DNA of 64,000 nucleotides from Neobacillus sp. WH10. Its GTDB lineage: Bacteria; Bacillota; Bacilli; Bacillales; Cytobacillaceae. Under the pieces are notes generated by a model that saw only the letters and a list, made by a program, of their open reading frames with translations, made no database searches and was not told where the DNA came from. How positions within the stretch are numbered: the first letter of the stretch is position 1; every line of letters starts with the position of its first letter. Where the stretch lies: NCBI RefSeq assembly GCF_030123405.1, contig NZ_CP126110.1, positions 558,001 to 622,000 on the forward strand. The letters run 5' to 3'. The position numbers and the translations under genes were made by a program. This document shows positions 44,608-53,892 of the stretch, one piece after another.

Positions 44608-45714
44608 ATGAGTAATTACTTTGTTTCAACCAAAGGAATAGGCTCTTGGAAAGATTTATTAGCAAATCCAGAAAAGCAGTGGAAACCTGGTAACTCTGCA
44701 TACGAATTGGCACTTTGTTGGGAAGGAGCTAAAAATCTACCATCATGTGTGGATAAGGTATTTAAAGAGAGTAATATGTCTCTGTTTCATAATGTGAAGA
44801 TATTATACGGATTCCCTGAGTACAAGGTTTCTTTACCCGGTGCAGGTGCAAATTCACAAAATGATCTCTATCTGTTAGGTAAAGCAGAAGGTGAATTAAT
44901 GACAATCATGGTAGAAGGAAAGGTCTCCGAAACTTTCGGTGAAAAAGTGGAAGTCTGGATAGGTGAAAATCCGAGTGAGGGGAAAAGAAAAAGGCTAGAG
45001 TACTTATTGAACCAGTTGAATTTAAAAGAAGAGGATACCTTAAACAAAAGATATCAATTACTTCACCGGACAGCATCGGTAATAAATGAAGCCGAGGAAG
45101 TGAATGCAAAAAATGCTCTAATGCTCGTCCATTCTTTTAGCAAAGAAGGAAAAGGGTTTGAAGATTATGCTGAGTTTGTTGAATTATTTAAGTTGAAAGG
45201 AAAGAAGGAATCGGTTGTTGGTCCAGTGTTAGTGGGTGGAATTAATCTTTATTTTGGATGGATAACTAGTGAGACTGTTGGCACCAATTCTAAGGAGTAT
45301 TTTTATAGCTTATTTAAAACAGATAAATCTAGAATACTAGCAAAAGAAATTGATGACTATATTTATAAAAAGAGTCCATATAAGACCGAAGTGGAAGACT
45401 ATCATCTTCGATATAATAATGGAGTCCGAACAGATTGTATAGGTTATATCAGCAAAAAAGGCTCTTATAAATTCGCAACAATAACTGCAGCAAGGAAAGT
45501 ATGCTTTGTTCTTCATCTTGGGAAAAGAATTCACACAGAAACAGCAAAAGAAATGCAAAGGGAAATCGATGAATTGCTTGGTCGAGTATATGAAAAGTTT
45601 GACCCTATAAAATTGACTCCTGGTGAAGTTTACATACGGTTAGAGTGGATAGATAAATTAGAGATGATAACTAGGTTTATTGATGAGGCATATAAATTGA
45701 GGTTGCAGAAATAG
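44608..45714 (+). CDS. DUF6946-like protein with putative PD-(D/E)xK nuclease core
   Basis: 368 residues. The N-terminal domain (about 30-200) shows SAYELALCWEGAKNLP, then SQNDLYLLGKA and TIMVEGKVSETFG: D86 and E103-x-K105 fit a PD-(D/E)xK nuclease core, with E33 as possible helix-1 acid. The C-terminal part (about 265-365) begins YHLRYNNGVRTDCIGYISKKGSYKFATI and ends in helices, resembling a small accessory DNA- or nucleotide-binding domain seen in other uncharacterised proteins. RBS AAAAGGAG. Probably an endonuclease-like defence effector; assignment by motif only. Confidence 0.7.
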   Translation: MSNYFVSTKGIGSWKDLLANPEKQWKPGNSAYELALCWEGAKNLPSCVDKVFKESNMSLFHNVKILYGFPEYKVSLPGAGANSQNDLYLLGKAEGELMTIMVEGKVSETFGEKVEVWIGENPSEGKRKRLEYLLNQLNLKEEDTLNKRYQLLHRTASVINEAEEVNAKNALMLVHSFSKEGKGFEDYAEFVELFKLKGKKESVVGPVLVGGINLYFGWITSETVGTNSKEYFYSLFKTDKSRILAKEIDDYIYKKSPYKTEVEDYHLRYNNGVRTDCIGYISKKGSYKFATITAARKVCFVLHLGKRIHTETAKEMQREIDELLGRVYEKFDPIKLTPGEVYIRLEWIDKLEMITRFIDEAYKLRLQK

Positions 45715-45822
45715 TAATAACTAATAATAATAGTTTAGCTGGGGATATCCCGGCTGCTTTTTAACAGGAGTTTTGGATTTTTCGTTTCAAATCAAGAATT
45801 CTACAAAATGGGCGGTGTTTAT

Positions 45823-47061
45823 ATGAGCGTTAATTTTCTTAATGAAAACATAGGGAAGGAGTATCTATCTTTGCTAGAAACAACTAGTAAATCTATTTAT
45901 ATAATGTCCCCTTTTATAAGCTTTTCAACGGCAAATCAACTCTCTACCTGGTTGGAAGAATCTTCTGGTAATATTGTTTGCAAGATTATCACTCGTTTTA
46001 ATCGTGAAGAATTCATTCAGGGAGCCAATAGTTTAAAAGGAATTGAACGATTATTTGAAGCAGGAGTAGAGCTATATGCTCTTCAACACTTACATTCCAA
46101 GTTATATCTATTTGATAATAGTAGTTGCATCATGGGGTCTGCAAATTTTACCTTAAGTGGCTTTTTCAAAAACCATGAACTTGGAATTATTCTGAAAGAG
46201 GAGCCAGACTTCACTAACCAATGTGTTGATTATTTTGAAGATACACTTAAAAAAATCAAACAGTGTGGTGACTTCCGAATCACAAGAGAAGTTTTGGATA
46301 AAGAATTTAAATATGTTTCCCGATCAACTTCTGGTCTCGGTAAAATGAAAAAAGATACAAATCCAAATGAGTTTAATCAACACCGATGGGGTGCAGTGTT
46401 AGACAAAAAAGAAAACGAACGACAAAGTGATTTTCAATATAAATTCAAAGAGCATTATGACATCCTAGAAAATACTTCTATCTTATATTACAACACCACG
46501 GAAAATGTAATAAATGTAATAGGCGGTCGAATCAAATTCGAGGGCAACGGTGATAATCGCATTCCTAATACGGATATTTATTTAGAACGTAAGAAGAAAA
46601 ATTATCAATTTATGAATCGAACATTCTTTCATAAAAGACCATCTAGTATTAAAGAAGGAGAAACTTTATTTATCGCCCAAGTTAGCCGAGACAAACATGG
46701 AAATGGTACTCCTATGATTGTCGGTTATGCAGTTGCTCACGCTTATCAAAACGGAAATATGATAAAAAAGAACGATCCAAGATACCACAAATGGAACGAG
46801 GATTATCCGCATTATATAGAATTTTCAAATGGAAAATTTTTAAAAACTCCAATCGTTAATGGTATATCTTTAATTGAAGTAGGAAACGAATTAAAGCACA
46901 AATTATATCCAGGTACTGAAACTGAACCAGATACCCCTTTACCTGATATTTTAAAACGCCATCACCAAAAAGCACATATTCAAATCACACAAGAGGCAAC
47001 ACATTACTTAAAAATACGTTTAGAAAGGTTATTCGAAGATCAAGGATACGATACTATTTAA
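45823..47061 (+). CDS. Phospholipase D-like (single HKD) nuclease with C-terminal PUA/EVE-like region
   Basis: About 412 residues. The PLD domain (about 1-155) carries one HKD motif, H91-S-K93-x4-D98 with G105-S-x-N108 (GSANFT), so it should act as a dimer like Nuc/BfiI nucleases. The second half (about 185-360) holds ETLFIAQVSRDKHG and PMIVGYAVAHAYQ, a pattern close to EVE/PUA-like domains that can read modified bases. ATG 45823 after GGGCGGTG is preferred over ATG 45808. PLD plus a base-recognition domain would suit modification-dependent restriction. Domain call for the C-terminus is tentative. Confidence 0.78.
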   Translation: MSVNFLNENIGKEYLSLLETTSKSIYIMSPFISFSTANQLSTWLEESSGNIVCKIITRFNREEFIQGANSLKGIERLFEAGVELYALQHLHSKLYLFDNSSCIMGSANFTLSGFFKNHELGIILKEEPDFTNQCVDYFEDTLKKIKQCGDFRITREVLDKEFKYVSRSTSGLGKMKKDTNPNEFNQHRWGAVLDKKENERQSDFQYKFKEHYDILENTSILYYNTTENVINVIGGRIKFEGNGDNRIPNTDIYLERKKKNYQFMNRTFFHKRPSSIKEGETLFIAQVSRDKHGNGTPMIVGYAVAHAYQNGNMIKKNDPRYHKWNEDYPHYIEFSNGKFLKTPIVNGISLIEVGNELKHKLYPGTETEPDTPLPDILKRHHQKAHIQITQEATHYLKIRLERLFEDQGYDTI

Positions 47062-47236
47062 AAATGAGGAGAATTATTAATTTATCACCATTTATTAATT
47101 CATTTAACTTTTCATTTAATCTTCATAACTTTAAGTCCAGTATCAAATTTTTACACCAATAATGAACTCTATTTTTTGCCTATAAAATAACCAAGGTGAA
47201 CCGTATTCTAAGTAAACGTGGTTTATCTACAAGATC

Positions 47237-47291
47237 AAAATAATCCTATTCAAGATGAAAAATACTTCAACATCTTGAATAGGATTATTTT
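47237..47291. terminator. Very long perfect hairpin after the PLD gene
   Basis: 21-bp perfect arms (AAAATAATCCTATTCAAGATG and its complement) around about 13 bases, with T-rich ends on both sides. Strong bidirectional terminator about 175 bases after the PLD stop. Confidence 0.85.
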
Positions 47292-47480
47292 GAATAATGA
47301 ATAATTTAAAAACCTTTAAGAAAAGTTATTTGAAACACTATAAAAATATTTTTCTATTATAATAACCACCTGTTATTAGAAATTTTTGCGTATTGGTTAA
47401 ATAGAACTAATATTACATATTTTACCCTAAAATGATATAATCTAACCAGATTAAAATCCTATCATTATGTAATTCGGGTT

Positions 47481-47512
47481 AGACCCCCACTATGTTAAAG
47501 CGGTGGGGGTCT
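47481..47512. other. GC-rich hairpin in AT-rich gap
   Basis: AGACCCCCAC / GTGGGGGTCT perfect 10-bp arms with a 12-base loop, followed by GATCCCAATGTC. It stands out from AT-rich flanks and lies directly before the remnant at 47530. A related GGGGGTCAGGCC motif is at about 43120. Possibly a small element end. Confidence 0.5.
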
Positions 47513-47529
47513 GATCCCAATGTCAACAT

Positions 47530-47619
47530 GCTTATCAGAAAGCGGAGATTGCATTCCCCAATGATCCAATGCTTGCTAATATTCAAAAAATGTATTTTGA
47601 CAAAATAAAAGAATTGTAG
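47530..47619 (+). pseudogene. C-terminal remnant of a zinc-ribbon-type paralogue
   Basis: The frame AYQKAEIAFPNDPMLANIQK then MYFDKIKEL-stop resembles the C-terminal repeat-like part of the next gene (DLYQKAELMFPGDQIASGAY). No N-terminal part is present. It looks like the tail of a sister gene lost by deletion. Confidence 0.6.
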
Positions 47620-47652
47620 ATTAAGGTTCAATAACCTTGATATGGAGGGTAT

Positions 47653-48423
47653 ATGGCATTTTGTTCCAACTGTGGTGCCAAATTAGAGGACGGTGCAAGG
47701 TTCTGCCCTTACTGTGGCACACAAACACAACAATCAAATTATAAATATAAACGAACAGAAGAGTATGCGGGAAAAATAATTAAATGCCCGGCTTGTGGTT
47801 CTGAGTTACTGAGTTTTACCGCTGTATGCCCAAGTTGTGGGCATGAAATTAACTCATCCAAGGTTTCTGATTCATTAAAATCGTTTATTACACAAATTGA
47901 TGATTGTGATAGGCGTATTGCAAATAGTCCAGAGGTTTCTAAAAAAGGATGGTCAACATGGGGCAATGGAAAAAAGATAGGATGGGTTATACTGAATATT
48001 TATCTTGCCTGTATCCCACTAATGATTTATTTGATAAAACCACTATTGCGAATAGACAAAGCACCTGCATTAACTAATGAGGAGAAACACAAGGCAACAA
48101 TCATTGAGAATTTTCCATTCCCTAATGACAGAGGTTCAATATTAGAAGCATTAATGTTCATTAAATCAAAAGTTTCCTTTTTAGTAACAAAAAAAGTAAA
48201 TGCAAATAATGCATATTGGATGAGACTTTGGACGAAAAAGGCAGAGGATTTATATCAGAAAGCAGAATTGATGTTCCCTGGTGATCAGATTGCCAGTGGA
48301 GCATATAAAGATATAGTTAATAATAGTGCAAAGGTTAAGAAAAAACTGGAAATTCGTTTACTACTAACGGTTGCAATAACAGTCGCAGCTATTGTATTTA
48401 TTGGAATTCGTAGTGGTTTATAA
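47653..48423 (+). CDS. Double zinc-ribbon membrane protein
   Basis: 256 residues. Two zinc ribbons: C4/C7/C18/C21 and C45/C48/C59/C62 (CSNCGAKLEDGARFCPYCG; CPACG, CPSCGH). A membrane helix lies at about 110-132 (IGWVILNIYLACIPLMIYLI), then a helical domain (KKAEDLYQKAELMFPGDQIA) and a second hydrophobic segment at the very C-terminus. RBS GGAGGG close to the ATG. It stands before an SPFH-GYF2 gene and a DUF6591-like remnant. This gene set is common in Clostridia and other Firmicutes; function unknown. Confidence 0.78.
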   Translation: MAFCSNCGAKLEDGARFCPYCGTQTQQSNYKYKRTEEYAGKIIKCPACGSELLSFTAVCPSCGHEINSSKVSDSLKSFITQIDDCDRRIANSPEVSKKGWSTWGNGKKIGWVILNIYLACIPLMIYLIKPLLRIDKAPALTNEEKHKATIIENFPFPNDRGSILEALMFIKSKVSFLVTKKVNANNAYWMRLWTKKAEDLYQKAELMFPGDQIASGAYKDIVNNSAKVKKKLEIRLLLTVAITVAAIVFIGIRSGL

Positions 48424-48776
48424 TAAATACAATAACTTATAAAGTATCATTTGATTGGCCGCAAAATGAATTTACTGCACTTCTTCCAGAACCAGATATT
48501 GTTTATGGAAAGATTACGAGTGAATATACAAAACAATTTTAATTTGAATTGTATAAAGTTACGCCGGAACAATTTAATGCTTATGCGACGGCTTGCAGAA
48601 AAAATGGGTTTAGTGTAAATATAACAAAAAGTGATAGTGTTTTCTATGCTGACAATGAGGAGGGATATGATTTGAATATCTTCTATTATGAAAGCAAAAA
48701 AGAAATGCACGTATCTATTGAATCATATAATGTCAATCTGAAACACAGAAAGGATAATAGCTATGGGGTTATTTAG
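48414..48776 (+). pseudogene. Broken DUF6591-like domain gene
   Basis: A frame following the zinc-ribbon stop reads VSFDWPQNEFTALLPEPDI and YGKITSEYTKQF, then TAA at 48540, then continues FELYKVTPEQFNAYATACRK, GFSVNITKSDSV and YADNEEGYDLNIFYYES to a stop at 48776. The pattern (WP, LLPEP, EQFNAYATACRKNGF, GYDLNIFY) is DUF6591-like. No start codon with an RBS is visible. It may be a deleted gene joined to the zinc-ribbon tail, plus an in-frame nonsense mutation. The next gene starts inside its end. Confidence 0.72.
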
Positions 48777-50127
48777 CAAGCTGAAGGCGGGCGGATTTAT
48801 GGATGTAATTCGTTGTGACGAACCTTCGTATTTAATTTGGAAATGGCATCCACACGGTTCACAGCAAGGCGAAAATAATAGAGAAAATGCTATCAGATGG
48901 GGTTCATCTCTTCGTGTCAAAGATGGAGAAATTGCTGTCTTCATTTATAATCAAGAGAATGGAACAATGCAAGATTTCATTGAGGGACCGTATGATCAGA
49001 TTCTTGAAACTGAAAACCTTCCTGTTTTGGCGAGTATTGTCGGTTTGGCTTACAAAGGAGAAACTCCATTCCAGGCAGAGGTCTATTTTATCAATCTAGC
49101 CAGGGTTATTCAGATTCCATTTGCAGTACCGTTCTTTGATTTATATGATCCAAGGTTCTTGGATTTTGGTGTGCCAACAGCAGTAAGAGGAAAGATTACT
49201 TTTAACATTGCTGACTATATAGAATTTATTAAACTACATAGATTAAGCAACTTTGATTTAAATGCTTTCCGGACACAGATAAGAGATGCTGTTGCACGTT
49301 TTGTCAAAAGTATTGTGGCAAATGCCCCTGCAGAAAAGAATATCCCGGTCGTACAGATAGAACGAGAAATTCCGAAAATCAACGAGCTTGTTGAAGCTAG
49401 TATTAGAGATCGTTTCGAGAAAGACTTTGGCGTAAACATCACAGCGGTTGATATTAATTCTATAGAAGTTGATAAGACTAGCGAAGGATTCGTTCAACTG
49501 AAGAAAGTAACGCAGGATGTTACCACTGCAATTGTACAGGCACAGACAGAAGTTAATATTAAAAATCTACAAGATATACAGAGAATTAACGCAGAGAATA
49601 TGGAAGAAACCATGAAAATCCAAAGAGAAGAAGCTCAGTATGCTCAGCGTAAACAGACTCAAGGCGCAAATTTTGCAGCATATCAGTTTGAACAGCAAGC
49701 TGCAGTTGGCATTGCTGGCGCTAATGCTCTCGGACAAATGGGGGTAAACGGCGCTACAGAAATGTCTGGCGGTGGCGGTATGAATCCAGCTTCAATGATG
49801 ACAGGTATGGCAATGGGTGGCGTTATTGGTCAGAATATGGCCGGTATGATGAATAATATGATGGGAGGCGTTCAACGTGCTAATCTAGGAACAACATCCC
49901 CTCCAGTCATTGTAACTGCGTACCATGTAGCAGTTAACGGACAGGCTACAGGACCTTTTGATATTGCTACTTTGACACAAATGGCTACTTCAGGAACTCT
50001 TACAAAGAGTAGTCTTGTATGGAAACAAGGAATGGCAGGCTGGGTTGCTGCAGAAACGGTTCAAGAGTTGCAGACTATATTTGGAGGAACTGTACCACCT
50101 ATTCCACCAGTACCGCCAACTTTATAA
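48763..50127 (+). CDS. SPFH-domain protein with C-terminal GYF_2 domain (YdjI-like)
   Basis: 454 residues. SPFH/'virion core' domain of the B. subtilis YdjI type (about 25-300): YLIWKWHPHG, GSSLRVKDGEIAVFIYNQ, EVYFINLARV, FDLYDPRFLDFGVPTAVRG. A glutamine/alanine-rich helix and a Gly/Met-rich low-complexity region follow (about 300-370), then a GYF_2 domain (about 385-440: GQATGPFDIATLTQMATSG, LVWKQGMAGW). SPFH proteins form membrane-associated oligomeric scaffolds. Start ATG after AAAGGATA, inside the end of the DUF6591 remnant. Likely partner of the zinc-ribbon protein. Confidence 0.85.
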   Translation: MGLFSKLKAGGFMDVIRCDEPSYLIWKWHPHGSQQGENNRENAIRWGSSLRVKDGEIAVFIYNQENGTMQDFIEGPYDQILETENLPVLASIVGLAYKGETPFQAEVYFINLARVIQIPFAVPFFDLYDPRFLDFGVPTAVRGKITFNIADYIEFIKLHRLSNFDLNAFRTQIRDAVARFVKSIVANAPAEKNIPVVQIEREIPKINELVEASIRDRFEKDFGVNITAVDINSIEVDKTSEGFVQLKKVTQDVTTAIVQAQTEVNIKNLQDIQRINAENMEETMKIQREEAQYAQRKQTQGANFAAYQFEQQAAVGIAGANALGQMGVNGATEMSGGGGMNPASMMTGMAMGGVIGQNMAGMMNNMMGGVQRANLGTTSPPVIVTAYHVAVNGQATGPFDIATLTQMATSGTLTKSSLVWKQGMAGWVAAETVQELQTIFGGTVPPIPPVPPTL

Positions 50128-50162
50128 GGAGTTGCAGTAATGGCGAAAATAATTTTTACTCT

Positions 50163-50482
50163 ATGGTTAAACTTGTAGAGTTTGGTATGGGTGTAGCAAT
50201 TGCAAATCTATGAATCAAACTTTAAATCAGATGGCCATTCCGAGAGCGGGAAAGTCTATGCCTATAAATACAGAAACAGTTTATTATGCTATATTGGTTG
50301 GCAAGCCAGAAGGTCCTTACTCATTAACAGAGTTTTCACAATTGATTGCAGAAAAGAAGTTTGTGAAAGAAACTAATATATGGAAACCAGGAATGCGACA
50401 ATGGAATCTGGTTGAAAATGTGGATGAAGTGTTGAGACTTGTAGCACTTTCTCCCCCGCCTATTCCGCAGAATGTCAAATGA
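50163..50482 (+). pseudogene. Frameshifted small GYF_2-domain gene
   Basis: The first frame gives MVKLVEFGMGVAIANL and stops at 50213. An overlapping frame (ATGA at 50210) continues MNQTLNQMAIPRAGKSMP and a GYF_2 domain (GKPEGPYSLTEFSQLIAEKK, IWKPGMRQW) to 50482. The join at AAT-CT-ATG looks like a one-base loss inside what was a single ORF. Residues 1-90 of the second frame could still be expressed alone from the ATG at 50210. Follows the SPFH gene and shares its GYF_2 type. Confidence 0.65.
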
Positions 50483-51025
50483 AACGCAGATAATATGCTT
50501 TATTATTAGCATGATTGCAAATGGATTTCTAAAGGGCACATCGCTTTGGATTGCGTTATGTGCCCTTTGCTTAATAATGGATATGTCCCCACGAACTGTC
50601 AGTACTGCAAAAATGCAGTTGATTCAACGATTGTTTTTGTTTGTGAAAAGGTTGTTTTTACATTCTCCAGACGTGATGCGGAATGTATTAGCGCGACAAC
50701 ACCCTTTTTCAATAAAAACCTTGATTCTAGTTCACTCAGGCAGTATTTATTTATGAAATTCAAATAAATAGCTCCCTATAAATTTTGCTAAATTCAGAAA
50801 CCAATTTTTCTATATTGTAAATTGTACCAGACTTACCGAAATATTTAACTATCCTGTGAACTGGCACCGCCAGCAGTCTGTTTCAAATTATTAAATTTAA
50901 TTATGCTTGATTTAGAAAATTCCATTTCAAGAAAAATGTACAGAAATGGTGGGGTTATCGGGAGAGATTTTTTCTAGCAAATAAGATTAATCATCGAATT
51001 TGATAACGTGGATGTACGAATAAAT
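50483..51025. other. Mostly gene-free stretch with a possible CxxC remnant
   Basis: A 73-codon frame at 50546-50767 contains two CxxC pairs (CVMC, CQYC) near its start, like a zinc ribbon, but has no RBS and no recognised downstream domain. I treat it as a possible remnant of the zinc-ribbon family next to it. Nothing else is supported. Confidence 0.3.
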
Positions 51026-51082
51026 TAGTTTAAGGTAAACACCACTACATCAATATGTCTGCGATCAACATTCAAGCCAAGT
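51026..51082. repeat. Direct repeat flanking the ABC-F region, left copy
   Basis: TAGTTTAAGGTAAACAC then ACTACATC, ATATG, ATCAA and ATTCAAGCCA closely match 53146-53203, with a few substitutions and a 3-base indel. The two copies bracket the ABC-F gene. Confidence 0.8.
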
Positions 51083-51117
51083 GGAAGCTATTGCAAAATT
51101 AATATTGAAATAGATAG

Positions 51118-51153
51118 AAGCTCATTCTAACTTTAGTTTGGATGAGCTTTTTT
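51118..51153 (+). terminator. Terminator-like hairpin next to left direct repeat
   Basis: AAGCTCATTC / GGATGAGCTT stem followed by TTTTT. No intact gene precedes it on the plus strand, so it probably belonged to a lost gene. Confidence 0.65.
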
Positions 51154-51202
51154 AAGAGAACTAAAAGTATATATTTATTAAAGATTTTGGATGGTTAATA
51201 AA

Positions 51203-51243
51203 AAGGGGTACCCAAGTGAAACTTAATTCATTAGGTACCCCTT
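51203..51243 (-). terminator. Terminator of the ABC-F gene
   Basis: AAGGGGTACC / GGTACCCCTT perfect 10-bp stem with a loop of about 20 bases, directly after the stop of the minus-strand ABC-F gene. Confidence 0.8.
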
Positions 51244-51251
51244 AATCTTTA

Positions 51252-52805
51252 TTAAAACACTTTCGTAGTCCAATCTTCACAATTCCAAATATCGGTCGCA
51301 ATTTCACGATAGAAATCTGGTTCGTGGGATACCATCAAGATACTTCCGCGATATGCCTTTAAAGCACGCTTCAATTCTTCTTTTGCGTCAACATCCAAGT
51401 GATTGGTAGGTTCGTCTAGAATTAATAAATTTGTTTCGGTGTTAATAATTTTACACAATCGAACTTTGGCTTTTTCGCCGCCAGAAAGGACTTCGACTTT
51501 ACTTTCAATATGTTTCGTCGTTAGTCCACATTTTGCAAGAGCAGCTCGGACTTCAGCCTGATTCATACTTGGGAACTCGCTCCAAATCTCTTCAATACAA
51601 GTGTTGTAGTTAGACTGTTTAACTTCCTGCTCGAAGTAACCAATGTTTTGATACTCACCACGTTCCACTTTACCCGAAATTGGATCAATCAACCCAAGAA
51701 TACTTTTTAAAAGAGTAGACTTACCAATACCGTTTGCACCCACGAATGCAATTTTTTGTCCGCGTTCCATTTTCAAATTCAGAGGGCGAGAAAGTGGTTC
51801 ATTGTAACCAATAACAAGATCTTCAGCCGTGAAAATATAACGACTAGCTGCACGAGCTTCTTTGAAAATAAACTCCGGTTTCGGCTTCTCTCTCCCCAAT
51901 TCAATAACTTCCATTTTGTCGAGCTTCTTTTGACGAGACATCGCCATATTACGAGTAGCAACACTTGCCTTGTTACGAGCAACGAAATCCTTCAAATCAG
52001 CAATTTCTTGTTGTTGACGCTTGTAAGCAGACTCTAGCTGTTGCTTCTTCATTTCATGAATTTTTAAGAAGTTATCATAGTCACCAACATAGCGATTCAA
52101 CTCCTGGTTTTCCATGTGATAGATCAAGTTAACAACATTGTTCAAGAATGGGATATCATGTGAAATCAAGATAAATGCATTCTCATAATCCTGTAAATAG
52201 CGCTTCAACCATTCGATATGCTGTTCATCCAAATAGTTCGTAGGCTCGTCTAGTAATAGGATTTCAGGCTTTTCTAGCAAAAGCTTAGCTAGCAAAACCT
52301 TCGTACGTTGCCCACCGCTAAGATCATCTACATCTCGGTCGAGTCCAACATCGTCTAATCCCAGACCGCGAGCAACTTCCTCAACCTTTGAATTAATTTG
52401 ATAGAAATCATTACTATCTAAAGTTTCTTGTAGCTCTCCAACTTCAGCAAGCAGTGCATCGATATCAGCACCTTCATCACCCATTTTTGCATAAAGTTCA
52501 TTGATTTCTGATTCAGCATCAAAAAGATATTGAAAAGCAGTACTCAAAGCGTCACGCATCGTAGTGCCTTTTTGAAGTACAGCATGCTGATCTAAATAAC
52601 CAACACGAACTTTTCGTGACCACTCCACTTTCCCCTCGTCGGGTTGCAACTTACCAGTAACAATATTCATGAAAGTAGACTTACCCTCACCATTTGCCCC
52701 AACAAGTCCAACGTGCTCTCCTTTTAAAAGTCGAAAAGATACATCATTAAAAATCGCACGATCACCGAAACCGTGACTTAAATTTTGTACGTTTAATACG
52801 CTCAT
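51252..52805 (-). CDS. ABC-F family ribosome-associated ATPase (YfmM-like)
   Basis: 517 residues, two ABC domains without membrane helices. Walker A GANGEGKST (about 37-45) and GANGIGKST in the second half; signatures LSGGQRTKVLLAKLLL and LSGGEKAKVRLCKI; Walker B LLLDEPTNYLDE and LILDEPTNHLDV. The interdomain linker (AYKRQQQEIADLKDFVARNK) is of normal ABC-F type. The sequence resembles B. subtilis YfmM as I recall it. Such proteins act in the ribosomal E site, in translation quality control or antibiotic protection; which applies here is unknown. Bracketed by direct repeats and a recombinase remnant. Confidence 0.9.
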   Translation of the reverse strand: MSVLNVQNLSHGFGDRAIFNDVSFRLLKGEHVGLVGANGEGKSTFMNIVTGKLQPDEGKVEWSRKVRVGYLDQHAVLQKGTTMRDALSTAFQYLFDAESEINELYAKMGDEGADIDALLAEVGELQETLDSNDFYQINSKVEEVARGLGLDDVGLDRDVDDLSGGQRTKVLLAKLLLEKPEILLLDEPTNYLDEQHIEWLKRYLQDYENAFILISHDIPFLNNVVNLIYHMENQELNRYVGDYDNFLKIHEMKKQQLESAYKRQQQEIADLKDFVARNKASVATRNMAMSRQKKLDKMEVIELGREKPKPEFIFKEARAASRYIFTAEDLVIGYNEPLSRPLNLKMERGQKIAFVGANGIGKSTLLKSILGLIDPISGKVERGEYQNIGYFEQEVKQSNYNTCIEEIWSEFPSMNQAEVRAALAKCGLTTKHIESKVEVLSGGEKAKVRLCKIINTETNLLILDEPTNHLDVDAKEELKRALKAYRGSILMVSHEPDFYREIATDIWNCEDWTTKVF

Positions 52806-53145
52806 TTTTTTAACCCCTTATCTAATGTCACATGTGGATATCTTACTAGATTTTGGCTGCTTTTTCTACTTGAAGTTATTTCTTGTGAAAAATGTAATTT
52901 GATTTTTGGACTAAATTGAAGTCTTCCCCTTCTTAATTAAATGAGATTATTGAATTATATTTACTTGGGCGTATCTCAATAGGGTAAAAGTCTATTATAC
53001 AACCGAACCAGGATGTATGATATGAGGTTTTCCTATGTGGGAATAGTTCAACAAAAAATGAAAGAATTGGTTGAGTTTTAACAAATAACGAAGAAATAAA
53101 GGTAATTGAGCTGCCTTATGTAGGGGTGGAAGGTATGAAAAAAAC

Positions 53146-53203
53146 TAGTTTAAGGTAAACACTACTACATCTATATGAATCTGCCATCAATATTCAAGCC
53201 ACG
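53146..53203. repeat. Direct repeat flanking the ABC-F region, right copy
   Basis: Second copy of the 51026-51082 repeat, same orientation, about 2.1 kb away. Confidence 0.8.
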
Positions 53204-53254
53204 TTGAATGTACAGTGTTACTTAAATTAAATGAGACAAGGTAATTATTATCTC

Positions 53255-53512
53255 TTACGAATTAGATATCGTTGGGGTGGCAGTATTGTAATGGATTTTA
53301 ATAGTGCCACCCTCGAATACATTAATTTGGCTTATTAGACTTTGTAGAACTTGTTTTAGTACTGTTTCGTCGTCTATATCAAGATTTGCAAAGCGTTCAA
53401 CTTGTCTTTTAAAGGTATGGAGTTGTTGTTCCATATCTTTTTTTTTGTCTAGTTGAGTAGCTGCCCACCAATTTACTACAACAAAGTGAAATATTCCTAA
53501 AATGCAGTTGAG
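53255..53512 (-). pseudogene. C-terminal remnant of a recombinase-like protein
   Basis: The reverse-strand frame reads ...VNWWAATQLDKKKDMEQQL, TFKRQVERFANLDIDDET, VLKQVLQSLISQINVFEG then GTIKIHYN to a stop at 53255. The last part resembles the C-terminal end of large serine recombinases (LIDxIxVxEGGxIxIxY). Upstream there is an in-frame stop and no catalytic domain. It sits next to the right direct repeat and likely marks a lost integrative element. The rest of 52806-53892 holds nothing I can assign. Confidence 0.6.
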
Positions 53513-53892
53513 GTTTTAAAGCTTGATATATTGAAAAAACCATATAGGATACTTCCTGTTGCTCTGTTAATCTATAACATGGTCTACTGCAGCAATCAGT
53601 AAACTCCATGTAGGCTAAAACTGTCCGACTATCAAAAAAACAAAGAATAATCAAAATTTCATTAAAATATATCAATAAGTATTAACTTAGTTTGTAATAC
53701 TATTAAATTAGCTGGAAATTTGCACTATAACACATATTTTGAGTACTTTTACGGTTGTTCCAACTATAAAGAAGGCTGCAAGGTAACTTATCCAAGTAAA
53801 TTAGCAGGAAAGTCGCTCACTTATGAATGGCGCCAAACAAAGTGATTATAGTTCTTATAATCATATATTTAGTTTGAAGGAGGTAATTTAAC

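Noticed and set aside
53409..53675. 88-codon minus-strand frame
   Set aside because: Overlaps the recombinase remnant in another frame; no domain or RBS.
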